Assembly (NCBI GenBank): GCA_003233545.1
Contig: QILZ01000395.1
Span: 1-13,322 of the forward strand
DNA length: 13,322 nt
Reading direction: 5' to 3'
Source of the DNA: Spirochaetales bacterium
GTDB lineage: Bacteria; Spirochaetota; Spirochaetia; SZUA-6
Part shown: piece by piece, positions 5,640 to 12,416 of the stretch
Position numbering within the stretch: the stretch's first letter is position 1
Layout of the letters: each line of letters opens with the position of its first letter
Translations under genes and position numbers: made by a program
Notes under the pieces: generated by a model
What the model saw: only the letters and a program-made list of their open reading frames with translations
Told to the model about the DNA's origin: nothing
The model's database searches: none

Positions 5640-5990
5640 TTACAGGTTATTTCCGTTCTGCCCGTAAACCGACGCTGCAATTGTTTTCGAAGCCGAAAGC
5701 TGTTTATACAGAGTTGTGGCAAGACCGAAATTGCCTGTTTCCGCCATTTTTTTGGCATACTCATCATAAAGCATATCCTCAAAAATATTTTCGGCAAAAC
5801 CGCCTTCCATTAATCCTGTTTTATGCACGGTTTTTTTCATTGCATTTAACATTTGCTTTATGAAAATGGCCTCGAATTCCACACTTGTCTTGTAAAGTTT
5901 GCTTTTCTTATTAATACGGCTGCCGCTACGAGCAATGTTATTGTTAATTTTAATCCGGCTGATTTGATTATAGCCCGTTGTTAAATTCAT
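5640..5990 (-). CDS. flgJ: Flagellar rod-binding protein FlgJ, N-terminal domain only
   Basis: The 116-residue protein corresponds to the FlgJ rod-capping domain, which helps assemble the flagellar rod in the periplasm. The family signature spans residues 34-100: KTSVEFEAIFIKQMLNAMKKT, then GGFAENIFEDMLYDEYAKKMAET, then GLATTLYKQL. The C-terminal muramidase domain of enterobacterial FlgJ is absent, as in many non-proteobacterial flagella, so a separate lytic enzyme would have to open the cell wall. It is the last gene of the flagellar cluster. The 15-base gap after flgI holds the ribosome site GGGGAGG, which joins onto the flgI stop codon. Downstream is a 224-bp regulatory region with no clear terminator. 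Confidence 0.88.
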   Translation of the reverse strand: MNLTTGYNQISRIKINNNIARSGSRINKKSKLYKTSVEFEAIFIKQMLNAMKKTVHKTGLMEGGFAENIFEDMLYDEYAKKMAETGNFGLATTLYKQLSASKTIAASVYGQNGNNL

Positions 5991-6005
5991 TTTTTCCAGC
6001 CTCCC

Positions 6006-7019
6006 CTACATTATGATAAGTTCACCGTACAGAGCACCCGCCCTGTCGATTGCTTTTAATATTGCTATGACGGCATCCGCTTTTAAACCTATTGTCTTAA
6101 GCGTATCTACAAAATCATTTACTGTTGTCGTTTCTTCGATTACAAAGGGTATATCTTTTTTATTGCCTCCGGAATATCCGACCGTAATCTTCGCCGATTT
6201 ATAAGAAACTGCTACCTTTCCTATCCTTACATTCTCACCCATTATTATGACACCGGAATCTTCATCTATTACGACTTTTCCGGAAGTATCGGGCTTAACC
6301 TGAACCGACTGGATCGATGCAATAAAACCGACAAGATCATTCTTTTTAATATCAGGAACTTTCACCTCGATCATCGATGCATCGCGTGATCTGACATCGA
6401 GACCGGGATATTTCTTCTTTATTGCTACCGCAACCGTATTGGATGTAATAAAATCAGGGTTTCTCAATACTATGGAAATTAAACCATCATTGAAAAACTG
6501 AGAAATTATCTTTTTCTCCACTATGGCACCGCCATGAATTGTCCCCGAGGTTTTTTGATTCTTAAAAACCTCTAATTTACCCTGTGCAATACCATATACT
6601 TTACCGTTTGCACCTTTAAGGGGTGTCTGCAGCAATATGCCTCCCTCCAGACTTCTTGCATCTGCTATACTGGATATATTTATATTAATCCGGTCGCCGG
6701 GCCTTACAAATGCGGGGACTTCCGCTGTTACCATTACAACCGCACTGTTCTTGCTTTTAACATCTCCCGGATCGATCTTAAAACCAAAGTTGTTTAAAAT
6801 ATTCGAGATTGATTTTTTCAGCATCTCGGAATTGGAGGAATCCCCTTTTCCGGCAAGACCTGTTACAAGCCCTATTCCGACAAGCTGATTCTCACGTATC
6901 CCTTCTATATAGCCTATATCTTTTATGCGTACTGTCGGAGCAGCATCTGCAATTACTATTTTACCTAAAAAGAACAGGACTGCCGGAATTAAATATAAAT
7001 ATCTACGGAAGGGCAACAT
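6006..7019 (-). CDS. flgI: Flagellar P-ring protein FlgI
   Basis: FlgI forms the periplasmic ring around the flagellar rod. The 337-residue form begins at the ATG at 7019, preceded by AAGGAG with a six-base gap. The ATG five codons upstream (7034) has no ribosome site. Residues 1-26 are a signal peptide ending near ADA|APTVRIKDIG. Family motifs follow: IEGIRENQLVGIGLVTGLAGKGD (38-60), KNSAVVMVTAEVPAFVRPGDRI, SIADARSLEGGILLQTPLKGANGKVYGIAQG, and a C-terminal TVNDFVDTLKTIGLKADAVIAILKAIDRAGAL. It overlaps the end of flgA by 17 bases, so the two are probably translated together. In spirochaetes the ring lies in the periplasm around periplasmic flagella, and no flgH (L-ring) gene accompanies it here. 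Confidence 0.95.
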   Translation of the reverse strand: MLPFRRYLYLIPAVLFFLGKIVIADAAPTVRIKDIGYIEGIRENQLVGIGLVTGLAGKGDSSNSEMLKKSISNILNNFGFKIDPGDVKSKNSAVVMVTAEVPAFVRPGDRININISSIADARSLEGGILLQTPLKGANGKVYGIAQGKLEVFKNQKTSGTIHGGAIVEKKIISQFFNDGLISIVLRNPDFITSNTVAVAIKKKYPGLDVRSRDASMIEVKVPDIKKNDLVGFIASIQSVQVKPDTSGKVVIDEDSGVIIMGENVRIGKVAVSYKSAKITVGYSGGNKKDIPFVIEETTTVNDFVDTLKTIGLKADAVIAILKAIDRAGALYGELIIM

Positions 7020-7986
7020 CGACCACTCCTTCATCTTTTACCATACCCCGGAAAATATTTTGCGATTCATACGGTTTTACACGGACTTCCGTATTTATTC
7101 CTCCCGCACTTAATGCGTATCCTTTCATTGTTACCCTGATACCTCTGCCGATAAAATTAATACTTATCCGTTCTCCGCTCCGAACCGCTCTGTATGGCTT
7201 AATGTTTCGCTTTAGTATGGGCTCTCCCGAATTTATAACGGCAGATGCCCTGTAACCTGCCGGATTTTCTCCGGAAGTCAGAAAAGTCCTGTAAAATATT
7301 CCACCGCTCAATTTGTCAGCTTCTTTATTTCTATATTTCACACTTTCACCGGACAGCAATTCACCCTCACGAATCGTTTTAACCGCATATGCAACGGGAA
7401 TAAATCTCCTTATTTCCGCATAATATTTCTGCAGCCGTTTATTATTATCTTTATACCTGTATTTAACATATATCATACATTTAAGCGGTTTATCCGAATA
7501 ACCGACAATATCGATCACTGGTTTCGATCCTGTAATATCATTTCCATCGGCATTGCTGTCTCTTTTAAGTTCGAATTCCAATTTTCCGTCTTTCATCCCA
7601 TATTTTCGCCAGAGTGCGTCTGCTATCGAAAGAAAAGTCTCTTTGTCTGTATTATTCAACACAGCATCACGAAATATGATAATTTTATCTCCTACTAAAC
7701 TTAAAGGTTCCGAAATATTATTTTCTAACAATCTGTACAGAGTCTTAACAGGATAAATCACTGTTCCACCGTAAACATTTAAAATAACAGTTCTTTTCAG
7801 AGCAGCGGCAATATCCGAATCTAAAACTCCGCTGCTTAAAATACTTTGTGCAGTAATGTCGTAATTTCGTACGGCGAGGTATTTCTTAAGATACACCACA
7901 ACCCCGCCCGCATAAACCGTTCCTGTACTATTAAACAGAGAAATCAGAATAAAAAGTAAGATCAGTACCTTTCGGCTTTTTATCAT
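7003..7986 (-). CDS. flgA: Flagellar P-ring assembly chaperone FlgA
   Basis: The 327-residue protein has a signal peptide (residues 1-26, ending VYA|GG). The long central region is poorly conserved. The C-terminal SAF-type domain, from about residue 198, contains AVKTIREGELLSGESV, INSGEPILKRNI, the VRSGERISINFIGRGIRVTMKGYALSAGGINTE segment and VRVKPYESQNIFRGMV. This is the FlgA signature, and it resembles antifreeze/SAF pilus chaperone folds. FlgA helps FlgI assemble in the periplasm, which agrees with flgI starting inside the end of flgA. The start at 7986 lies 12 bases after flgG and has no strong Shine-Dalgarno, so its translation may rely on ribosomes arriving from flgG. Confidence 0.88.
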   Translation of the reverse strand: MIKSRKVLILLFILISLFNSTGTVYAGGVVVYLKKYLAVRNYDITAQSILSSGVLDSDIAAALKRTVILNVYGGTVIYPVKTLYRLLENNISEPLSLVGDKIIIFRDAVLNNTDKETFLSIADALWRKYGMKDGKLEFELKRDSNADGNDITGSKPVIDIVGYSDKPLKCMIYVKYRYKDNNKRLQKYYAEIRRFIPVAYAVKTIREGELLSGESVKYRNKEADKLSGGIFYRTFLTSGENPAGYRASAVINSGEPILKRNIKPYRAVRSGERISINFIGRGIRVTMKGYALSAGGINTEVRVKPYESQNIFRGMVKDEGVVDVALP

Positions 7987-7998
7987 TCTGATTACTCA

Positions 7999-8793
7999 TT
8001 ACCTTTTAAGGTTGTTTGCAGTAGCGAGCATCGAATCGGATGTCTGAATAGCCTTGGAGTTTAATTCGTATGCTCTTTGTGCAACTATCATATTTACCAT
8101 TTCTCTTACGGCGGATACATTGGACATTTCCAGGAATTTCTGTACAACCTTTCCCATGCCGTCGAATCCGGGTCTTCCCCCTATCGCGTCCCCGGAGGCA
8201 TTGGTCCTTTTTAATATATTTTCACCTGCCGCCTGGAGACCCGCCGGGTTAACGAATCTGTAAATAGCCAGCTGTCCGGCTTCCACCGGATTATCACTGC
8301 CGGCAACCTTTACAGTTATCCTTCCGTCCTGGGATATTGTAAGTGTATCTCTTATGAATCCTTCCGGAAGAATAACCTCGGGCATTAATCTGTAGCCATT
8401 CGAATTAACAATTTGTCCGTTAGAATCTATTTTAAATGACCCGTCACGAGTATATCCGTATGTTCCGTCGTAGAGCAGTACCCTGAAAAAACCTTCTCCT
8501 TCTATTGCCATGTCAGAGACATTACCTGTGGACTGCAATGCGCCCTGCGTAAAAATCTTCTGAGTAGCAGCAGGTCTTACACCATGCCCTACCTGTACTC
8601 CGACCGGTACAACGGTGACTTCGGTTGCCGGTGTACCGGCTACCCTGATTGTCTGGTACAGCAGGTCCTCAAAATCGGGCCGGTTCTGTTTAAAACCGGT
8701 TGTATTAACATTCGCAAGATTATTCGCAATTGTATCTATATTAAACTGCTGTCCGGTCATTCCCGAAGCAGCAGTCCATAATGACCTCATCAT
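7999..8793 (-). CDS. flgG: Flagellar distal rod protein FlgG
   Basis: FlgG builds the distal rod of the flagellar drive shaft. The 264-residue length and motifs are typical: MRSLWTAASGMTGQQFNIDTIANNLANVNTTGFKQ at the start, GDYGYTRDG-type core (TYGYTRDGSFKIDSNGQIV), and the C-terminal LEMSNVSAVREMVNMIVAQRAYELNSKAIQTSD that forms the coiled coil. AAAGGAGG lies nine bases before the first of two adjacent ATGs. The upstream flgF stop codon abuts this ribosome site. Confidence 0.96.
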   Translation of the reverse strand: MMRSLWTAASGMTGQQFNIDTIANNLANVNTTGFKQNRPDFEDLLYQTIRVAGTPATEVTVVPVGVQVGHGVRPAATQKIFTQGALQSTGNVSDMAIEGEGFFRVLLYDGTYGYTRDGSFKIDSNGQIVNSNGYRLMPEVILPEGFIRDTLTISQDGRITVKVAGSDNPVEAGQLAIYRFVNPAGLQAAGENILKRTNASGDAIGGRPGFDGMGKVVQKFLEMSNVSAVREMVNMIVAQRAYELNSKAIQTSDSMLATANNLKR

Positions 8794-8808
8794 TTTTTAA
8801 TGCCTCCT

Positions 8809-9657
8809 TTACACCTTAACAGCATCATTAATAAGTTTTCCCAATAGTGCATCTTCACTCTGAACAAGCTTCTGATTAGCTTCATAGCTTCGATTCACCT
8901 CTATCATCTTAACCATTTCCGTTACCGGATTTACATTAGCACCTTCTAAAAAGCCCTGACGTACCTTCGGCCGTTTATTATCCGGTATTATTTCTGCTTT
9001 ACCGGATTCCCGTGCGGAATTCCAGTATGAGTTTCCCATCTTTTTAAGATAACGATCCCTTTTAAAATCAACTACTTTAAGCCTGTCCACAAATTCCATA
9101 TTCTCCCATTGATTTTCTTCCAGAGAAACAAGCCTGCCTGCATCTCCGGAAAACTTCGCATTCTGATAGATCTTCCCATCCTGGTCCACTACAAAATTAT
9201 TCTTTTTAAGCTTAATCGGACCCTTTTCTCCGAGTACATAATCTCCTGTCTTTGTTACAAGGTATCCCTCGTTATTTATGAGAAACGTTCCATTGCGGGT
9301 ATACCTTTCTCCCTGACCGGTCTGCACGGAGAAAAACCCCTTCCCCTCCAGGGCAAGATCAAAATCATTACCCGTTTCTTTCATCGGGCCCTGAGTAAAA
9401 ACAGTATAAACCTCATTCTGTTCCACACCTGTTCCCAGTTTTCCGACGATAGGCGCTGTATCTACAGAACCGAACGGGAAATTATAAACACCGTTATCAT
9501 TCAGTCTGCGTAACAGCAGTTCGGGAAAAGCTTTCTGAACAGATGTATCCCTCTTGTATCCTGTCAGATTTACATTGGCAAGATTATTGGCTATCGTATC
9601 CATGCGATGCATTTCCACTACCATACCGCTTGCCCCGGTGTATAAACCTCTAATCAA
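8809..9657 (-). CDS. flgF: Flagellar rod protein FlgF (FlhO-like), TTG start
   Basis: This second flagellar hook-basal body rod protein has 282 residues, somewhat longer than usual FlgF. It shares with FlgG the N-terminal IRGLYTGASGM and DTIANNLANVNLTGYKRD motifs and the C-terminal EGANVNPVTEMVKMIEVNRSYEANQKLVQSED. Assignment to FlgF (proximal rod), known as FlhO in Borrelia, rests on its place before flgG and its divergent centre. The start is TTG at 9657, with GGAGG six bases upstream. The nearby ATG at 9661 is only two bases from GGAGG, is out of frame, and stops after three codons. It is the first gene of the cluster, preceded by a candidate sigma-28 promoter. Confidence 0.9.
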   Translation of the reverse strand: MIRGLYTGASGMVVEMHRMDTIANNLANVNLTGYKRDTSVQKAFPELLLRRLNDNGVYNFPFGSVDTAPIVGKLGTGVEQNEVYTVFTQGPMKETGNDFDLALEGKGFFSVQTGQGERYTRNGTFLINNEGYLVTKTGDYVLGEKGPIKLKKNNFVVDQDGKIYQNAKFSGDAGRLVSLEENQWENMEFVDRLKVVDFKRDRYLKKMGNSYWNSARESGKAEIIPDNKRPKVRQGFLEGANVNPVTEMVKMIEVNRSYEANQKLVQSEDALLGKLINDAVKV

Positions 9658-9689
9658 TCATGTCCTCCATATATGTACCTCACACTCTA

Positions 9690-9717
9690 TTATCGGTTAG
9701 CCCGGAAATAATTATTA
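9690..9717 (-). promoter_or_regulatory. Candidate sigma-28 (FliA) promoter of the flagellar operon
   Basis: On the minus strand ACCGATAA matches the sigma-28 -10 box GCCGATAA at seven of eight positions. It lies 16 bases after TAAT, a three-of-four match to the TAAA -35 box. The predicted start, near 9683, is about 25 bases before flgF. The position suits a late flagellar promoter, but the -35 box is weak. Confidence 0.45.
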
Positions 9718-9759
9718 GAGAACTCTGTTACATAGGTTTTATTGTGAAGAGTTTTTCTC

Positions 9760-9786
9760 TTGATTTTTTCACTGTATTACTATAGT
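9760..9786 (+). promoter_or_regulatory. Possible promoter of tRNA-Thr
   Basis: TTGATT and TATAGT are separated by 15 bases, with the -10 box 14 bases before the tRNA. The spacer is shorter than ideal. Confidence 0.35.
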
Positions 9787-9800
9787 CTTCTACGCTTGTA

Positions 9801-9872
9801 GCCAGGATAGCTCAGTGGCAGAGCAGCTCACTCGTAATGAGCAGGTCGTGGGTTCAAGTCCCACTTCTGGCT
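9801..9872 (+). tRNA. tRNA-Thr (anticodon CGT)
   Basis: A full cloverleaf of 72 bases: acceptor GCCAGGA/TTCTGGC (one G-T), D-stem GCTC/GAGC, anticodon stem GCTCA/TGAGC with loop CTCGTAA (anticodon 9833-9835, reading ACG), T-arm GTGGG-TTCAAGT-CCCAC, discriminator T. No CCA is encoded. A short T-run follows the 3' end. Confidence 0.95.
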
Positions 9873-9955
9873 TTTTATCCGGTAACTTAACGTATAAATA
9901 TTTCCTGCAAAAAAAACAGCTGACCATGATTTATTTTAAAAATCAATTTTCTTTG

Positions 9956-9984
9956 TTGACCGCTTCAATAACTACTGCTATAAT
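9956..9984 (+). promoter_or_regulatory. Sigma-70 promoter of the liv operon
   Basis: TTGACC and a perfect TATAAT are separated by 17 bases, with AT-rich sequence upstream. The expected start is near 9991. A 6-bp inverted repeat (TGATTT, 7 bases, AAATCA; 9927-9945) lies just upstream of the -35 box and could be a regulator site. The leader is about 35 bases long. Confidence 0.8.
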
Positions 9985-10025
9985 CACGAAATACATTTTT
10001 TCATTCCCGTATAAGGAGATAGTAG

Positions 10026-10805
10026 TTGAAAATGAGTGAACCCATTTTGTCTTTGCGCAATGTGCGTAAGTATTTTGGCGGTGTAAAAGCTGTAGATGGA
10101 GTCTCCTTCGATGTCTATCCGAACCGTATAACAGGACTCATCGGTGCCAATGGAGCCGGCAAAACTACAACATTTAATCTTATCACCGGTTTTTATAAAC
10201 CCGACGAAGGTGATATTCTCTATAAAGGAGAAAGAATAAACGGTTTATCACTTCATCAAACTTTTCATAAAGGTTTGTGCCGTACGTTCCAGATAAGCCG
10301 CGAACTTAAACTTATGACAGTACTGGAGAACCTGATGCTTGTTCCGCCCGATCAAAGCGGCGAAAACCTTTTAAAAACGTGGTTTATGCCCGGCGTGGTT
10401 AAGAGGGAAGAAATAAAAAACAGGGATAAGGCATTATCCATTCTCGAATCCGTAGGTCTTTTACACCTTAAAGATGAATTTGCAGGCAATCTTTCCGGCG
10501 GGCAGAAGAGGCTTTTGGAACTCGGCCGGACAATGATGGCCGGTGCGGAAATGATACTCTTCGATGAACCGGGAGCCGGAGTTAACCCGACAGAGCGTAA
10601 AACTCTTGCAGCAAGAATAAGAAATTTGGTAGCTAGTGAAAATATCACCGTATTATTAATCGGACATGAAATGGAACTCGTTATGGATATATGCAATCCG
10701 ATAATTGTAATGGACTGGGGTAAAAAGCTTGCAGAAGGAACTCCGGACGAGGTTGCAAATAACCCGGAAGTACTGGAAGTATATCTTGGAGGTTCAAAGA
10801 AATGA
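10026..10805 (+). CDS. livG: Branched-chain amino acid type ABC transporter ATP-binding protein LivG
   Basis: The first of two ATPases of an ABC importer in the HAAT (LivGFHM) family. Counted from the TTG start, the 259-residue protein has Walker A GANGAGKT (40-47), the Q-loop RTFQISREL (86-94), the signature LSGGQ (156-160), Walker B ILFDE (177-181) and the switch histidine H214 in LIGHEMELVMD. The FGGVKAVDGVSF start and long Q-loop insert are typical of LivG rather than LivF. The TTG at 10026 sits seven bases after AAGGAG. An in-frame ATG at 10032 sits 13 bases away, so TTG is preferred on spacing, but either is possible. It heads the operon and overlaps livF by four bases (ATGA). Confidence 0.93.
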   Translation: MKMSEPILSLRNVRKYFGGVKAVDGVSFDVYPNRITGLIGANGAGKTTTFNLITGFYKPDEGDILYKGERINGLSLHQTFHKGLCRTFQISRELKLMTVLENLMLVPPDQSGENLLKTWFMPGVVKREEIKNRDKALSILESVGLLHLKDEFAGNLSGGQKRLLELGRTMMAGAEMILFDEPGAGVNPTERKTLAARIRNLVASENITVLLIGHEMELVMDICNPIIVMDWGKKLAEGTPDEVANNPEVLEVYLGGSKK

Positions 10806-11503
10806 GCATATTGCAGTTAGAAAACATAGTATCCGGTTACGGCAGCATGGAAGTTCTGCACGGGGTTTCTATCGACATAGAAGACGGTAAAATAGTCGCG
10901 CTTTTAGGTCCCAATGGAGCCGGAAAAACAACTCTTCTCAGAACCATATTCGGTGTTGTAAAACCTACACAGGGCCGGGTACTTTTTAAGGATAATGATA
11001 TTTCAGGTACCCCGCCGGAAAAAATGACTAAAAAAGGTATATGTTACGTTCCTCAGGAAGGAAATATCTTTCCCACCCTGACTGTTCAGGAAAATCTCGA
11101 GATGGGGGCCTTTACCAGGGAAGACGACTGGCGTTTAAGGATGGAAGAGATCTTTGAATTCTTTCCGAGTCTGACAGACAGGAGAAAGAGCAGTGCGGGA
11201 GAACTTAGCGGTGGTATGAGACAGATGCTCGCAATAGGAAGAGCCTTAATGGTAAATCCGGAAGTACTGCTCCTCGACGAACCATCGACAGGGCTTGCGC
11301 CGGTTCTGGTCGATCATATTTTCGAGCGAATCGCCGCTTTAAACAAACAGGGTGTTACGGTTTTACTCGTAGAGCAGAACGCACAGGCCTTAAACGCCGC
11401 TGATAAAGCCTATATCATAGAAGGCGGAGAAAATAAAGCGGAAGGAAGTGCGGAAGAGCTAAGAAATAACGAAGAAATCGGTAGACTCTATCTAGGGAGG
11501 TAA
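10802..11503 (+). CDS. livF: Branched-chain amino acid type ABC transporter ATP-binding protein LivF
   Basis: The second ATPase, 233 residues, the normal LivF length. Visible motifs: Walker A GPNGAGKT (36-43), YVPQEGNIFPTLTVQENL (82-99) as the Q-loop region, signature LSGGM (135-139), Walker B LLLDE (156-160) and LLVEQNAQAL (188-197). In that last motif the family has Q instead of the switch histidine. The IFPTLTV and STGLAPVLV segments are characteristic of LivF. It would pair with LivG under the LivH-LivM membrane channel. The ATG overlaps the livG stop, with GGAGG inside the end of livG. Confidence 0.95.
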   Translation: MSILQLENIVSGYGSMEVLHGVSIDIEDGKIVALLGPNGAGKTTLLRTIFGVVKPTQGRVLFKDNDISGTPPEKMTKKGICYVPQEGNIFPTLTVQENLEMGAFTREDDWRLRMEEIFEFFPSLTDRRKSSAGELSGGMRQMLAIGRALMVNPEVLLLDEPSTGLAPVLVDHIFERIAALNKQGVTVLLVEQNAQALNAADKAYIIEGGENKAEGSAEELRNNEEIGRLYLGR

Positions 11504-11504
11504 C

Positions 11505-12416
11505 ATGCTAGAGTTATTAATATATGGAATAGTTTTAGGCAGTATCATAGCTTTGGGAAGTGTAGGACTGACACTGATATGGGGTATAATGGATCTCTTT
11601 AACTGCGCCCATGGTGATCAGATAACTGCCGGAGCATACAGCGCACTCCTCTTTGTAACATTATTCAATAAAATGGGTATTTTAAAAGGCACCGTAGGTC
11701 CTTTTTCTTTCAACTGGGGTGTTCTCGTAGCATTCATCCCCGCAATCCTGATATCCGTAATACTTGCAATTCTGATCGACCGGTGGGTTTATAAACCCTT
11801 AAGAAAAGCAGGGGCAACTTCGATTACCGGATTTATTGCTTCTATCGGTGTTGCATGGGCACTTCGAGGTACAATATACATTATCTGGGGTGCGGATTTT
11901 CATTTTTATAATACCGGCTTAAGGCCGACTATCATTCTTCATAATATAGGAATAAAATTCAGAGTGGATGAAATATTTATTGTTATAATTTCATGGCTCT
12001 CTGTTGCAGTGGTTTATCTTTTTCTGTCCAAAACCAAGATGGGCAAGGCACTAAGAGCATTGGCCGACAATCCGACTCTTGCACAGGTATCGGGCATAAA
12101 TACCGAAAGAATGCTTGTCTGGGCATGGGGTATTGCAGGTTTGCTTATAGCGATATCCGGAGTTTTGTACGGCATAGAAACTCAGCTGCGGCCGGAAATG
12201 GGCTGGATATTTCTTCTGCCCCTTTTCGCAGCCGTTATTCTCGGAGGACAGGGCAGCATCACCGGAGCTCTCATAGGAGGGCTTGTTCTCGGCATTGCAC
12301 AGCAGATGTCAACGGCATTCATGGCTCCGTCATATAAACCTGCGGTTGCCTTTATAATTATGATTCTCGTTCTGATAGTAAGACCGAGAGGAATTCTTGG
12401 CAGGAGGTATTCATAA
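11505..12416 (+). CDS. livH: Branched-chain amino acid type ABC transporter permease LivH
   Basis: An inner-membrane permease of 303 residues with about eight membrane segments. The family signature is GSIIALGSVGLTLIWGIMDLFNCAHGDQITAGAY (12-45) near the N-terminus. The EAA-like cytoplasmic coupling loop is SKTKMGKALRALADNPTLAQVSGINTERM, and the C-terminal part has FAAVILGGQGSITGALIGGLVLGI. It begins two bases after the livF stop with GGGAGG upstream, and its TAA shares one base with the livM ATG. Family permeases import branched-chain amino acids, other amides or urea, so the substrate is not settled by this gene. Confidence 0.94.
   Translation: MLELLIYGIVLGSIIALGSVGLTLIWGIMDLFNCAHGDQITAGAYSALLFVTLFNKMGILKGTVGPFSFNWGVLVAFIPAILISVILAILIDRWVYKPLRKAGATSITGFIASIGVAWALRGTIYIIWGADFHFYNTGLRPTIILHNIGIKFRVDEIFIVIISWLSVAVVYLFLSKTKMGKALRALADNPTLAQVSGINTERMLVWAWGIAGLLIAISGVLYGIETQLRPEMGWIFLLPLFAAVILGGQGSITGALIGGLVLGIAQQMSTAFMAPSYKPAVAFIIMILVLIVRPRGILGRRYS

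Noticed and set aside
6520..6540. Second sigma-54 promoter (TGGCACC inside flgI, plus strand)
   Set aside because: The required TTGC at the -12 position is missing and it faces against the operon.
9941..9960. CodY-like box before the liv promoter
   Set aside because: Only the left half (AATTTTC) matches and the right half is absent. CodY is also not expected in this type of organism.
9815..10039. Open frame of 74 codons on the plus strand
   Set aside because: It runs through tRNA-Thr and the liv promoter and has no ribosome site or recognisable protein features.
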